Positions 1 through 9,413 are shown, counted from the stretch's first letter. The stretch is DNA of 34,936 nucleotides from JAGOLU01 sp964542665 (GCA_964542665.1 CAZIUF010000009.1:1-34936), one strand, 5' to 3'. Numbers and translations: made by a program. Notes: generated by a model not told the origin, from the letters alone.

Positions 1-60
1 CAGTCATACAGTCCTCAGTCATACAGTCCTCAGTCATACAGTCCTCAGTCATACACATCC
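1..60 (+). repeat. 15-bp tandem repeat encoding QSYSP
   Basis: Three perfect copies of cagtcatacagtcct stand at 1-15, 16-30 and 31-45, followed by a fourth copy (46-60) that diverges in its last third. The unit is a multiple of three and is read in the frame of the downstream gene as Q-S-Y-S-P, then Q-S-Y-T-S, after which it decays. The array touches the window edge, so its true copy number is not visible. A coding repeat of this kind changes copy number without shifting the frame and would give a flexible, Ser/Tyr/Pro-rich segment. Confidence 0.9.
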
Positions 61-3000
61 TCACATACAGCACCCTATCAGGCCAATGTCGCTAACAGTA
101 CAGGGGGATATGGACAGGTAGACAGAAAAAATACACAAACAAACACAGCGAATAATACCGGTGTAAAAGTGACTTCTGGTGTCGAAGCGGGTTCGAGTCA
201 TATTCAGTCTGAGCCAATATCACAACAAACAGCTGAAAGTAGGGTTGATACTACACGCAGTAACGAAGAATTAAAACAAAGTATTGCAGAAGAGCGTAAA
301 AAGATAAGAGATTATCTAGCTTTCCAAAACTTAGACAAAGAGATGAGTGTACTTACTCGTGAACTAGCTGCTCAGATGCCACCCATGCACGCAAAATGTG
401 AGGCATCCATATGTATACCTGCTGCATACTCTGAGCATAGGGTCATATATAACACATTAAAACAATATGCCAATCAGAAATTTACTCAGGGAGATAAAGG
501 AAATGATAGTTTTGAGATTGTGGTATTTGTTAATGGAGGAAACTCACAAGACAAAGTGGATGACATTGAAAAGACCATGCAAGAAATAGCAAGATTTAAA
601 AATGATTATCCAAATATACACGTGATCGCAGTGAGTAAGTCATTCGAACAGAGGCAGCCGATAGGCACTTTACGAAAAGCCCTTAGCGATGCGGTGCTCA
701 CACGGTCGGTGCAAAGAACTCGAGATGAACAAAAAAATAACCTTTTACTCATTAGCAATGACGCTGACGTCACATCTGTTGAACCGAATTACTTAGACAA
801 AGCAATCCAAGCTTTTGATACAGATAAAAACCTGCATTTGGTTGCGGGAAAAGTAGATTATACCGCAGAAGACTATGTCAAAAACCCACTATTACATGCC
901 GCACGAAGAATGTGGCAGTATATCGATATCGTGTCAAAACACGACAGAGAAAAACCGACTTTACAAAAAGCTCTTGGATGCAATAGTATAGTTCGCGCGG
1001 GATCATATGCAGACGTTTCTGGCTACCAGAAGATGGACAAAGTCGCTGAAGATCTCAATCTAGGCTCCAAAATTGTAGAAAAATATGGTAAAGAAGCCTT
1101 AGAGTATAGGAAGGTTTCTCTTTCAGTCAGTCCAAGAAGGGACATCGATGCGTTAGCGAAAGGCATTCCTCTTATACGTTCTTATGACACATTTGGCCCC
1201 GAAGAATCATTGAGAGAAGCAAAATTCGGTCCAGAAAGTGCTATGGACACCGCACATCCAGACTTTATCAAAAGACTTGCAAGAGAGGCATCCTACCAGA
1301 TGTACGAGCTTATGATGCATAAATTTTGGAAAGAGTTCGATAACGATGACGAAGTAAAGGACATACGGAGTAAAAAGGACACTATCGAAAGTGATGATTT
1401 TAACAGAATCTTCGACAGGCTAATGAGAGGAGAAGTGGGTAGAAATGCGGAAGCAGAAGCTATGAAGATTGTTGAAAAAGCACTTCAACAAATGGGAGTA
1501 AAGTGTCACTTGACAAATACTTACGATAGTCAGAATGCAAGAATCAGAATGATTGAGTTAGACGATACTGAAGCTTTGAAAAAAAGTCTACATGACTACT
1601 CCACAGCTCAAGAAACTGTAAGTCTTGCCAGGACTGAAATTGCTCCAGAAAATCAAACAGCTGCCAAAGTCGAAGTATCACCAGTCCAATCACAAGAAAT
1701 ATCATTTGGCCGAGACAGATGGAACAAGAATGAGAGACCTCCTGGATACATGAGCACGACAAAAAATATGGACAAGCTCGTGGAGTTAAGAGGTAAAGCA
1801 ATTCATGGATATCTATGGAATAAGTATCAAGGAAAAGTGGAAGGGGCAACTTTGGATGCCTTTTGGCAACTAATTCATAAGGCGAGATCTATTGGCCTCA
1901 CAGAGACAGAAGCTAGTCGTGTTGCTGAATTGTCCGTGAAGGTAAATAAGATAGTTGAAGATGAGATAGAGCAGACACTCAACGCCACAGCTACCAAAGT
2001 TGAGGTATTACCAGTCTATTCAAATCCAGAAAAAGGGAAGCCGATTGAAAGCGCAATCGTGAGTGCGCCTCGAGTCAGATTCATCCCTGATGTACATGGT
2101 GGATCAGACAGGACTAAAGCAGAAGGCAGATCGCCACTCGCACCATTTAGAGCCAATAGTGTGAATGGAGAGATCCTCGTCTCACTCGGCGATATTGCAG
2201 ATCGAGGTCCACAGTCATGGGAAGCAGCTCAAGAATTGAAAGGGATGGTTGAAAAAGGCGAGGCGATACATGTGCTAGGCAACCACGATATGTTTGCCAT
2301 CGCGGCACTGTTACCTGCGGTGAATGGAAATGTCGATCGACAGAAGACCGCATTTGCAAACTGGCTCGCAAATGGTGGCACTGTTACTGTTAGAGGTGCA
2401 ACGGGTATAGATGTAGATGCAGTCATACAAAGTGAAATGACGAGGCAGAATGTAAATAGAGACACTATCTTGCGAAATCTGGCATTTGGTGGTGAGGCAG
2501 GTGCTCTCATTAATGTATTTGACAAAGTTCGTCAAGACAAGGGTCTGCTTGATTGGGCAAAACATATGCAGCAACATGGCAAGATGTACGCTGTAGCGAA
2601 CGGAGGTATGGCAGTACATGCAGGTGTTCCTGTTAATCCAGATGGCTCGCTCCTATCTGTGAAAGTGAATGGCAAAGATTTATCCGGACTCGACTATCTC
2701 GATGCAATCCAAGCTGCTGTTCGCAGTGGAGATGCCAATACGATCCTTGGACTAAATAATGGCGACAAAACAGATATGAATAACTTTATGTGGGTACGTG
2801 AGCCATATCAAAATGTAATAGCAAATCGAAACGCAGCGCACAACATGAGAGAAGCCCTCAATCAGCAGGTCGGAGCCCGAGGGGGGAAGGTTGAGTTCCT
2901 AGTCCATGGACATGATAAGCATAAGGGCGGCACAGGATTCCAGACAACTTCTACCAACCAAGATAGGATTTTCTTTATTGACACCTCACACTCCGACGGA

Positions 3001-3174
3001 GGAGAACCGGCCGCGCTGATGGCTTCACTGAGTTCTGATGGGAAGAGGATAGATGTGGCATTTAAGAATCCTGAGACCAATGCAAATCCAAAGAATGAAG
3101 AGGGGAAATCGATCAGTATGGAAGAAGGATACGATCTCGATCAGGCTCTGCCGGTCCAAAAAAAAACTAGATAA
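1..3174 (+). CDS. Glycosyltransferase (GT2-like) / PPP metallophosphatase fusion, 5' partial
   Basis: The frame is open from the first base, so the gene begins left of the window; the GTG at 169 is only an internal codon. After the QSYSP repeats and a polar linker comes a GT-A-like domain (about nt 395-1200) beginning SICIPAAYSEHR, with the acidic motif NDADV at 757-771, as expected for a nucleotide-sugar-binding family-2 glycosyltransferase. A helical middle follows. From about 2070 there is a calcineurin-like PPP phosphatase domain: DVHGG near 2089, GDIADRG near 2188, GNHD near 2278, VHAG near 2614 and HGHDKH near 2905 supply the expected metal ligands. Similar linkers (AAKVEVSPV and ATKVEVLPV) separate the domains. 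No signal peptide can be judged because the N-terminus is missing. The frame stops just after nine consecutive A, and the protein probably continues in the next frame. Substrates of both domains are unknown. Confidence 0.8.
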   Translation, partial: QSYSPQSYSPQSYSPQSYTSSHTAPYQANVANSTGGYGQVDRKNTQTNTANNTGVKVTSGVEAGSSHIQSEPISQQTAESRVDTTRSNEELKQSIAEERKKIRDYLAFQNLDKEMSVLTRELAAQMPPMHAKCEASICIPAAYSEHRVIYNTLKQYANQKFTQGDKGNDSFEIVVFVNGGNSQDKVDDIEKTMQEIARFKNDYPNIHVIAVSKSFEQRQPIGTLRKALSDAVLTRSVQRTRDEQKNNLLLISNDADVTSVEPNYLDKAIQAFDTDKNLHLVAGKVDYTAEDYVKNPLLHAARRMWQYIDIVSKHDREKPTLQKALGCNSIVRAGSYADVSGYQKMDKVAEDLNLGSKIVEKYGKEALEYRKVSLSVSPRRDIDALAKGIPLIRSYDTFGPEESLREAKFGPESAMDTAHPDFIKRLAREASYQMYELMMHKFWKEFDNDDEVKDIRSKKDTIESDDFNRIFDRLMRGEVGRNAEAEAMKIVEKALQQMGVKCHLTNTYDSQNARIRMIELDDTEALKKSLHDYSTAQETVSLARTEIAPENQTAAKVEVSPVQSQEISFGRDRWNKNERPPGYMSTTKNMDKLVELRGKAIHGYLWNKYQGKVEGATLDAFWQLIHKARSIGLTETEASRVAELSVKVNKIVEDEIEQTLNATATKVEVLPVYSNPEKGKPIESAIVSAPRVRFIPDVHGGSDRTKAEGRSPLAPFRANSVNGEILVSLGDIADRGPQSWEAAQELKGMVEKGEAIHVLGNHDMFAIAALLPAVNGNVDRQKTAFANWLANGGTVTVRGATGIDVDAVIQSEMTRQNVNRDTILRNLAFGGEAGALINVFDKVRQDKGLLDWAKHMQQHGKMYAVANGGMAVHAGVPVNPDGSLLSVKVNGKDLSGLDYLDAIQAAVRSGDANTILGLNNGDKTDMNNFMWVREPYQNVIANRNAAHNMREALNQQVGARGGKVEFLVHGHDKHKGGTGFQTTSTNQDRIFFIDTSHSDGGEPAALMASLSSDGKRIDVAFKNPETNANPKNEEGKSISMEEGYDLDQALPVQKKTR
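3158..3166 (+). other. A9 run: candidate slippage or frameshift site
   Basis: Nine consecutive A lie just before the stop of the GT/phosphatase frame, which ends Q-K-K-T-R-stop. In the +2 frame the same bases read K-K-K-L-D-K-T-P-P-A and stay open to 4375, with a linker style like that inside the first frame. Loss of one A in the transcript, or +1 ribosomal movement, would fuse the two frames. A miscounted homopolymer in the assembly would look the same. Confidence 0.6.
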
Positions 3175-4375
3175 AACACCTCCTGCACAAACTGAGCAAG
3201 CAGCTGCAAAAATCAAACTTGAAACAGAAAATCAATCAAGCGAAGAAAAACGAATCTCTGAGGGTGTCAACGAACAAGTTGCAATGATCAAAGAACTGAT
3301 AGGTGTGTGGAGGAAAAACAAAAGTGATGGAAGTCTGCTTGCAAAAATGAAAGCGATATTTTACGCCATGAAGTATGAGGATATTTCAGCACATGTAGCC
3401 TCACTCGAAAACAACGAAAAAGAGTTGAGGAAACTTGCTATACAGCTCATGCGCATTTATGACCGAAATAAAAATATCAGCAAACTAAAGAATTACGGAC
3501 CATTTACGATGAGTATCGGGAACGGTGTTTTACTAAAAGGTCACTATGTTGCCATGGGCTTCCATGATGTAAATGGTGGCGAGTTTGATCTATCTGCGAG
3601 TAACGTCCGGACACCAAGCGGTAGTAGGATCGATAGTATAAAAATACTCCAGATCTGCAAACTGTTCAATGACAAGGGAGAAGAACTCTGGTCATCAGAA
3701 ATATATGAGAAGCTTATGCAGGATCTGGAAAATAAAAAGTCAGAAGCTGCTACGGCCCAAGCACAGACAGAGGCTAAGGTTGTCACCCCAAATACTGCAG
3801 AGACTGTGACTCTCAGCTCGCAAGACATAGCTGCTGAACTCAGAGGAGTCACCGAGCCAAAAAAAGTTCTTGAGAAGCTGCAAGCAAGGGTAAAAGAAGG
3901 TCTCGATAAAAGCACCAAAGGCGTAAATATGAAACTCACCGTTGCAGAACTGAAACCGGTATTTGAAGCATCTATACGACCAATGCTCGAATCGGTACTC
4001 AAGGCACAGGGAGTGGATAAGCTTGATATATCAGGTTTGACTATAAAATCACTATCTGATGGCACCTATGCTATCGGAGGTATTAAAATTGAAGGTATTT
4101 TCAAAGGATTTTTCCCCTGGAAAAACACAATCTCAATTTCCCTACAACCCCAAAAAGACGGCATACCCCAAATAATAAAGCTAAATCACAGCGACCCAAT
4201 AGTTGGCAACAAGATAGACGGAGACATAGCTAACGCTGGAGGGATAGCCAAACTAAACGAAAATTTGCAAACTCCAAAAATACTTGGGCTACTTGCTCAA
4301 GCAGGTATCAGCGCAACCGGTGTCGGCGCAACAGTATCTGCAAGTGGTGAGCTAGAGCTAAAACTGAATAAGTAG
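3158..4375 (+). CDS. Probable C-terminal part of the upstream fusion protein, in the +2 frame
   Basis: No convincing independent start is visible. The ATGs at 3053 and 3095 lie inside the well-supported upstream coding frame, and the first ATG past it (3284) has no ribosome-binding site. The part beyond the A9 run reads as a polar linker (PPAQTEQAAAKIK), a charged helical region (about 3250-3480), a beta-rich segment around GNGVLLKGHYVAMGF (about 3520-3600), another Ala/Gln/Thr linker (AQTEAKVVTPNTAETV, about 3760-3815) and a C-terminal alpha/beta domain ending in a Gly/Ala-rich stretch. The linkers resemble those in the preceding frame, which favours one long protein made by frameshifting or interrupted by a one-base error. 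I recognise no domain family. It ends 47 bases before the convergent gene at 4423. Confidence 0.6.
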   Translation, partial: KKKLDKTPPAQTEQAAAKIKLETENQSSEEKRISEGVNEQVAMIKELIGVWRKNKSDGSLLAKMKAIFYAMKYEDISAHVASLENNEKELRKLAIQLMRIYDRNKNISKLKNYGPFTMSIGNGVLLKGHYVAMGFHDVNGGEFDLSASNVRTPSGSRIDSIKILQICKLFNDKGEELWSSEIYEKLMQDLENKKSEAATAQAQTEAKVVTPNTAETVTLSSQDIAAELRGVTEPKKVLEKLQARVKEGLDKSTKGVNMKLTVAELKPVFEASIRPMLESVLKAQGVDKLDISGLTIKSLSDGTYAIGGIKIEGIFKGFFPWKNTISISLQPQKDGIPQIIKLNHSDPIVGNKIDGDIANAGGIAKLNENLQTPKILGLLAQAGISATGVGATVSASGELELKLNK

Positions 4376-4422
4376 CCAACAGTTCAGATTATGTAGTAAA
4401 TATAAGATGCGGAGAAGCTTCG

Positions 4423-6078
4423 TTAATGATGCTGAGGCATAGATTGCGTGATGAGCTGGAAGAGCATCATAAGTGCAAACTTGCTGAGCGCTAAACCATA
4501 GTTATCCCAAAACGCTTTCAGTTTCTCCCACTTTTCTGGAGGCATTTCTGCCTTTTTTTGAGCATTGCTTGCATCTACGATATTTTCCATGAGACCCTTT
4601 GCATCTCCTGCATCTGCAGATCGCTGCGCCTGTTTTACAAATTGACTTGCTTCTTTATCGGTGAGTTTACCATCCTGCATATTCTTCATAGCTTTTCCTA
4701 TAGCATCGTCATCTCTTCCATTGCCAAAGTTTTCTAGTGTCTGTTTCTCGAGTGTAAGCGCCGTAATTTTTACAGTATTTTCTTTGTGTAATCTTTTTAA
4801 TTCTCTCGTAGTTCCCGACTCGCCACTCGTAGCTATGTCATGACGAATTTCAGCTTGATCTCTTCTCAACTGATTAATCTGTTGGTCAAGGCTAGCGACC
4901 TTTTGAGCCATACCCTCTGCGTTCGTAAGATACATGAGCCCCAACAGATTTTCGCCAGATACTGCCCCAGCTTGCTGAACACTTGCTTTGATTTCGTTCA
5001 GTCTCTTGAATGCTTCGACTTTCTTTGGATCTGCTGATAACTTCGCATGAGCAGACTCGACGAGTTTATCAAACTGCGCAAATGATATGCGTCCCGCATC
5101 AAGTAGATCAACCGCTTCTTTACTCGCGACGGCAAGATCGAGTCTGCCGGGGGTGAATCCCGCAGGGAGATTGCCATTTTCAGCCTTAGGGACACTTGAG
5201 TGTGATTCATAAATGCGATCAAATACTTTTCGCTCTTCAGGAGTGATACCTGACGGAACCGACTCATCATCTTTTGATATGAGCTCTGACTGGCTCACGA
5301 GATATATTTGGACAAAGTCTGCTTCGCTCATTTGCTGTTGGCGTTTTACTCCATCGCTCCCCATAAAAGACACCGTAAGCTCATCTGTGGAGGCGCCATT
5401 TGCATCAACCTTGCGACTCACCACATGAGTGAGTATGTTGATGTCTCTAGGTATTGCATAGTTCCCTCTATCGACAGATTCTCGAACGTGACCTGTGATA
5501 GGTCCTGTAGGTGTGTTTGAGGTATATAAAAGGCGCGGGCTTTTGGACCGTGTAAGCGATGGCTCCTTGGGATCAATGTCAGCTTGAGTATCACTTCCTG
5601 GGTTGTCATTTGAAAAGCGCATGAGCGGATTGTTGTCTACTTGGGCACTCGTCGGATTGGCGCCATTGAGGACGACGCCGAGACGGAAAAGACTACTTGC
5701 ACGGGTGTCTTTACCATCTTTGAGTAGCGTGGCCAAAATCTGGGCATCGGTTTTGCCTTTATTTGCAGGAAGATTCTTCTTGGCATCGTAGATACGTTTT
5801 GCTGTGCTCACCACTACGTCGTGGACAACCTTTTGTTGTTCGGCAGCATCTAATTTCTTCCGTGTCATAGGTTCATATGGAGGGGCGGCAGGTGCGGCCT
5901 CAGTTGATTTTACGACGGGTGTTGCGGGAGTGGCTTCTGTGGCGGCGGCGAGAGCCACAGCTGGTGCAGCATCAGTTGCTATGGGTACTACAGCTGGGGT
6001 CGGTACGGCTTCAACTGGCGGCGTGGCAGCTGCGGTTGCTGCTACTACTACTTCTGGTGGTGCTGTTCCTTCCGTCAT
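4423..6078 (-). CDS. Hypothetical Ala/Pro-rich tail-anchored protein (551 aa)
   Basis: I do not recognise a family. Residues 1-75 are dominated by Ala, Val, Pro and Thr and are probably disordered. The middle is polar and helical, with a likely coiled coil around residues 390-450 (ASLDQQINQLRRDQAEIRHD). The last 25 residues hold one hydrophobic segment (about 527-545, LALSKFALMMLFQLITQ) followed by a short His-containing tail, the topology of a tail-anchored protein with its bulk in the cytoplasm. There is no N-terminal signal peptide. The ATG at 6078 has no Shine-Dalgarno sequence, but a TATCAT box stands nine bases upstream, suggesting an almost leaderless mRNA. It is divergent from the 1092-aa gene with 51 bases between starts, so the two may be expressed together as partners (inference). 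Confidence 0.75.
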   Translation of the reverse strand: MTEGTAPPEVVVAATAAATPPVEAVPTPAVVPIATDAAPAVALAAATEATPATPVVKSTEAAPAAPPYEPMTRKKLDAAEQQKVVHDVVVSTAKRIYDAKKNLPANKGKTDAQILATLLKDGKDTRASSLFRLGVVLNGANPTSAQVDNNPLMRFSNDNPGSDTQADIDPKEPSLTRSKSPRLLYTSNTPTGPITGHVRESVDRGNYAIPRDINILTHVVSRKVDANGASTDELTVSFMGSDGVKRQQQMSEADFVQIYLVSQSELISKDDESVPSGITPEERKVFDRIYESHSSVPKAENGNLPAGFTPGRLDLAVASKEAVDLLDAGRISFAQFDKLVESAHAKLSADPKKVEAFKRLNEIKASVQQAGAVSGENLLGLMYLTNAEGMAQKVASLDQQINQLRRDQAEIRHDIATSGESGTTRELKRLHKENTVKITALTLEKQTLENFGNGRDDDAIGKAMKNMQDGKLTDKEASQFVKQAQRSADAGDAKGLMENIVDASNAQKKAEMPPEKWEKLKAFWDNYGLALSKFALMMLFQLITQSMPQHH

Positions 6079-6087
6079 ATCATATTT

Positions 6088-6116
6088 ATGATACTTGATT
6101 CGTAGCGAAAAAACTA
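6088..6116 (-). promoter_or_regulatory. Promoter of the 551-aa gene, near-leaderless
   Basis: On the minus strand TAGTTT (6111-6116) and TATCAT (6088-6093) are 17 bases apart. The -10 box ends nine bases before the ATG at 6078, so the transcript would start about two or three bases before the start codon. The -35 match is weak. Confidence 0.45.
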
Positions 6117-6123
6117 CTATAGT
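6095..6123 (+). promoter_or_regulatory. Promoter of the 1092-aa gene, leaderless
   Basis: TTGATT (6095-6100) and TATAGT (6118-6123) are 17 bases apart, and only six bases separate the -10 box from the ATG at 6130. Initiation at the usual distance would fall on or beside the A of the start codon. The sequence interleaves with the opposing promoter. Confidence 0.55.
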
Positions 6124-6129
6124 GATAGC

Positions 6130-9100
6130 ATGGCCACAGAGACCGCATCACCAGCACCGAAAGAAGCAAAACCCAACATGTTCTCGAAATTCGCAGAAGC
6201 GTCTATGCGCCAAGGTGGACTTCGGGGTCATCTCACGGAAGCAATTGCTGGGATGATGCGCGAGTCCCCTTTCTATAGATGGAAGAGTATGGTGGTCGAT
6301 GGGGTTGATCCCAGTAAGGCGATCAAAGCACCGACGTTGTTAAAGCGTGGCGACTTCACTACGCTTGGCATCTCGTCTGATCCGTTTGAAAATAGGCGGA
6401 ATATGGTTGATATCCACAGCGAAAGACCGTTGCGATCTGAGCTGAACGAAATCTATCCCAAGCTTCATGAATATATTGAGAGTCAGGTGAAGAAGCTCTT
6501 GAGAGCAAATGAGCAAAATCCGAAACTGACCCAAGAAGGCGGAGGACTCTATCGCCAATGGCTCTTTGTCCAACAGTTTTTGAATGATGATGGTGTGACT
6601 ATCAATCAGAACAATATTGCGGGCTTTTTCAACACTCCCGATGGATACAACAAAACCATGCAGTTCATGGAGCACGAGACTATGCTTTTGTCGATGGCAC
6701 GGGGACTACTCCCCGAGGTATCTCCGGACAGGCGCAAGAATAGGCTTCAGTTGCGCGGCGAAGATATACTCGCCCATCCACGAGTAGATATAGAACACGA
6801 GGAGCACACAAAACGCAGGCTTATGTTGGTGTTTGGAACTGCGCTGGGGGGCGCACTCGCACTCGAGCCACAGGTTGTTGCTGCGGTGCAAACGCTTCTC
6901 GCCGCAAGAGCCCTACTCCCGGCCTTCATCCAGACAGCAAGCACATCGCAAGTTTTGGGCGCGATATTGGGAGGCGCAAGTGCTGTTGGTCTTTTTGGGA
7001 GTTTAACTGGTGCTGCTGCGAGGGAGCTCATCCTGAGAGATATAGCTGCGGCCATGGGCGGGCTTGACTCAGATCCAAAGTACGCCGAGTATCGTGATGC
7101 CTTGAAATATAGGTACGGCATAGATCCACATGAGCTGATCTTCGATCCTGCCACCGGTCGTATGCGGTTGCGTGATGGGAAAAGCTACAGCAACTCATGG
7201 CAAGAAGTGCAAAAAGGTATCCGAAAAAATGTAGCACTCAGACGTGAGTTTTTGGTACGTGTGGTAGGTATGGATAAAGGTGCCTACGACGCGATGGCAA
7301 GCCAAGGTTTTTACACGCTCGGCGGATCGCGCACCGTGAATCAGTCTGGTGCTGACTACGAAAACGACATCATGATGCGCTATCAAGATCTTGGTGGATA
7401 TGATGCGGTAGACCCCATTGGCTCTCAACAACGCCTGCTACAAGCGCACATCGATCAACTGGAAGCCAATGCAAACGTGGTGTATAGCAAGGTTGAGCAG
7501 AAAAAACGAGCTGCTCTCACGACAAAACGCGCTGTGCCGTTGCAAGAGAAATTGACTAAAATCAATGAGGAAATCACTGATCTGGAGACTAAGAGTAAAC
7601 TCGCAAAAGAAAAAATGAGAGTGTTGGAACTTGTGCGGGGGAGACCTGCTTCGACAGATGGTAAGACGCCAGAAACGAAGGTGACCGAAGCAAAAGGACT
7701 CAATCAGCATACTGATCTTTTCAAAAAGGCCAATGTCAATATCGAGCATATCGAAGCAAAAAGACCACCCGCCAGACCAGTGGGGATGAGAACAGAGGCA
7801 GATATTCAAAAAGAGATCAATCAGCTCACTGCGATGCGGGAGGGAAAAAGCGCAGTCCTTCCAACGATTGCAATACCGGGAATAACATCAACAGATGCTT
7901 TTAGAGCCGACTACGAAGTTGAGCAGGTTAATGCGGACATGAGGGCCTGGCTCGCTGCTCATCCGGAGCCTCAGAGAGCAAATCCGCTATACTTACCGCC
8001 AATCGGAACCCCTGTCTTATTTAAGATCGATCTAGATACTTTTAATCTCAATAAAAAAGCAGAAGAAGACCGTCTAAAAAACAACGCTAGAACTACCCGC
8101 CAGGATCAATTACTTTTACTCGACGGCAGAATAGCTGATTGTGAAACTGAGAAAATTGCCTCGCAGAAGTATGAGGCTGAACTAAAGACACAACAGGATG
8201 CAATCAAGGGGCTTCGAGAGTCGATAACCCCAGAAGAACAATCGAGGCTCAAGGATCAACTCGGCTATCTTTTTGATAATCATGCACGGGTGAGTGCCTC
8301 ACTTGGTGCTCATGCTGGTGATATGCATGGATATCGTGGAGTATATACCGATGTTGCAGGCACTGACACTACGTTGTTAAAGCTGATGGAGAACGCTGCA
8401 GCTGGTGTTCCTCCTGTCTGGACACTCGCTGAAAAGGAAACTCACGTAAGACAGGTACAGATGTTGCAAGCCATACACCATGAGAGGATTTTACAATCTC
8501 TTCCCGCTACTATTGTTCTACCACCACCGGCCGATATCGCTGCCGTGCAAAATGATTTGGGCGGGATGTGGGAAGTGCTGACTCACAAGCCGGGAGATGA
8601 GTATTTTGTATCTCGTGGATATGCTGTAGGGACACCTGCAGAGGCCAGATTAATCAATGTGCGCACCTATCTCATCGCGTACATACAAGAATATATTGCA
8701 TCGGAAAATGCACTCGTAACCATGCATGAGCAAGTTGCTGAAACATACGATACTCGCATCAAAGATGAGAAGAAAGATCTTGAAAAGAAAAAAGCGCGGA
8801 TAGAAGTCCAAAAGTTTGTCCTCGCTAATCGCGATAAAACACGCGAACATGGCTTTGCCATGACCACTGAGGTGGACCTGTGGACAGATCACCGTACACT
8901 CGACAGAGCACGAGGTGATATGTTGGCGGAGAGAGAGTATAGTGCGAGCGAAGAAGCTGCTGCGCTTCCGCTGGGTGCATATGAGATCCTCGATCGAGTA
9001 TTCCAATATCGAGATGGCATCGTGTCATCAGAGGGAAAAACCACAGTATCTCGAGAACAATTTTTCAAACTTTTGACTGATGCCGACGGGCTGATCACTC

Positions 9101-9408
9101 GTCAGGAAATCGCGAAAGCACTGTGCGATGCACTTGAGCGGACGACTGTTGGAGGTTTCTTCGGCAGATATATGACCTTGCCACGCCCAGGGACAGTTGC
9201 TGCATATCCAAGTTTAGAACATATACTGTATGGTATAGAGCGCATGCACAAAGGCGCGCCGTTGGTAGGCTCCTTGGCACATGGAGGCGTGACCATCAAC
9301 TATCCAGTGATTCAACGAGCACACCCCATGACTCCCTCTCAATGTCTGAGGATCCAGGAGGAGTTGTTATACAAGTTATCAGAGAAAGCATTGGCTACCA
9401 TTACCTAA
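6130..9408 (+). CDS. Hypothetical large protein with central membrane hairpin and coiled coils (1092 aa)
   Basis: I do not recognise a family. The N-terminal 230 residues are soluble and polar. Residues about 231-302 form an Ala/Gly/Leu-rich hydrophobic block (for example LMLVFGTALGGALALE and QVLGAILGGASAVGLFGSL) long enough for two or three membrane passes. The rest is mostly helical and charged, with likely coiled coils near 438-500 (KLTKINEEITDLETKSKLAKE), 640-700 and 865-900 (EKKDLEKKKARIEVQK). No signal peptide, ATPase motif or cysteine pattern is evident. The start at 6130 is supported by the leaderless promoter directly in front of it. It leads a three-gene run with the 122-aa and 348-aa proteins. 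A membrane-anchored scaffold facing the cytoplasm fits the composition but is inference. Confidence 0.75.
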   Translation: MATETASPAPKEAKPNMFSKFAEASMRQGGLRGHLTEAIAGMMRESPFYRWKSMVVDGVDPSKAIKAPTLLKRGDFTTLGISSDPFENRRNMVDIHSERPLRSELNEIYPKLHEYIESQVKKLLRANEQNPKLTQEGGGLYRQWLFVQQFLNDDGVTINQNNIAGFFNTPDGYNKTMQFMEHETMLLSMARGLLPEVSPDRRKNRLQLRGEDILAHPRVDIEHEEHTKRRLMLVFGTALGGALALEPQVVAAVQTLLAARALLPAFIQTASTSQVLGAILGGASAVGLFGSLTGAAARELILRDIAAAMGGLDSDPKYAEYRDALKYRYGIDPHELIFDPATGRMRLRDGKSYSNSWQEVQKGIRKNVALRREFLVRVVGMDKGAYDAMASQGFYTLGGSRTVNQSGADYENDIMMRYQDLGGYDAVDPIGSQQRLLQAHIDQLEANANVVYSKVEQKKRAALTTKRAVPLQEKLTKINEEITDLETKSKLAKEKMRVLELVRGRPASTDGKTPETKVTEAKGLNQHTDLFKKANVNIEHIEAKRPPARPVGMRTEADIQKEINQLTAMREGKSAVLPTIAIPGITSTDAFRADYEVEQVNADMRAWLAAHPEPQRANPLYLPPIGTPVLFKIDLDTFNLNKKAEEDRLKNNARTTRQDQLLLLDGRIADCETEKIASQKYEAELKTQQDAIKGLRESITPEEQSRLKDQLGYLFDNHARVSASLGAHAGDMHGYRGVYTDVAGTDTTLLKLMENAAAGVPPVWTLAEKETHVRQVQMLQAIHHERILQSLPATIVLPPPADIAAVQNDLGGMWEVLTHKPGDEYFVSRGYAVGTPAEARLINVRTYLIAYIQEYIASENALVTMHEQVAETYDTRIKDEKKDLEKKKARIEVQKFVLANRDKTREHGFAMTTEVDLWTDHRTLDRARGDMLAEREYSASEEAAALPLGAYEILDRVFQYRDGIVSSEGKTTVSREQFFKLLTDADGLITRQEIAKALCDALERTTVGGFFGRYMTLPRPGTVAAYPSLEHILYGIERMHKGAPLVGSLAHGGVTINYPVIQRAHPMTPSQCLRIQEELLYKLSEKALATIT

Positions 9409-9413
9409 TATCT

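Noticed and set aside
1..60. Repeat array as a CRISPR
   Set aside because: The 15-bp units are directly adjacent without spacers and lie in a coding frame.
169..171. GTG as start of the first gene
   Set aside because: The frame is open leftward through the QSYSP repeats to the window edge, so this is an internal valine codon.
3544..4065. Minus-strand ORF of 173 aa
   Set aside because: It is antisense to the C-terminal part of the fusion protein and has only the Ser-rich, low-information composition of a shadow frame.
9342..9413. Longer start for the 122-aa gene
   Set aside because: It would overlap the upstream gene by 67 bases without a ribosome-binding site; the ATG at 9414 is five bases past the stop.
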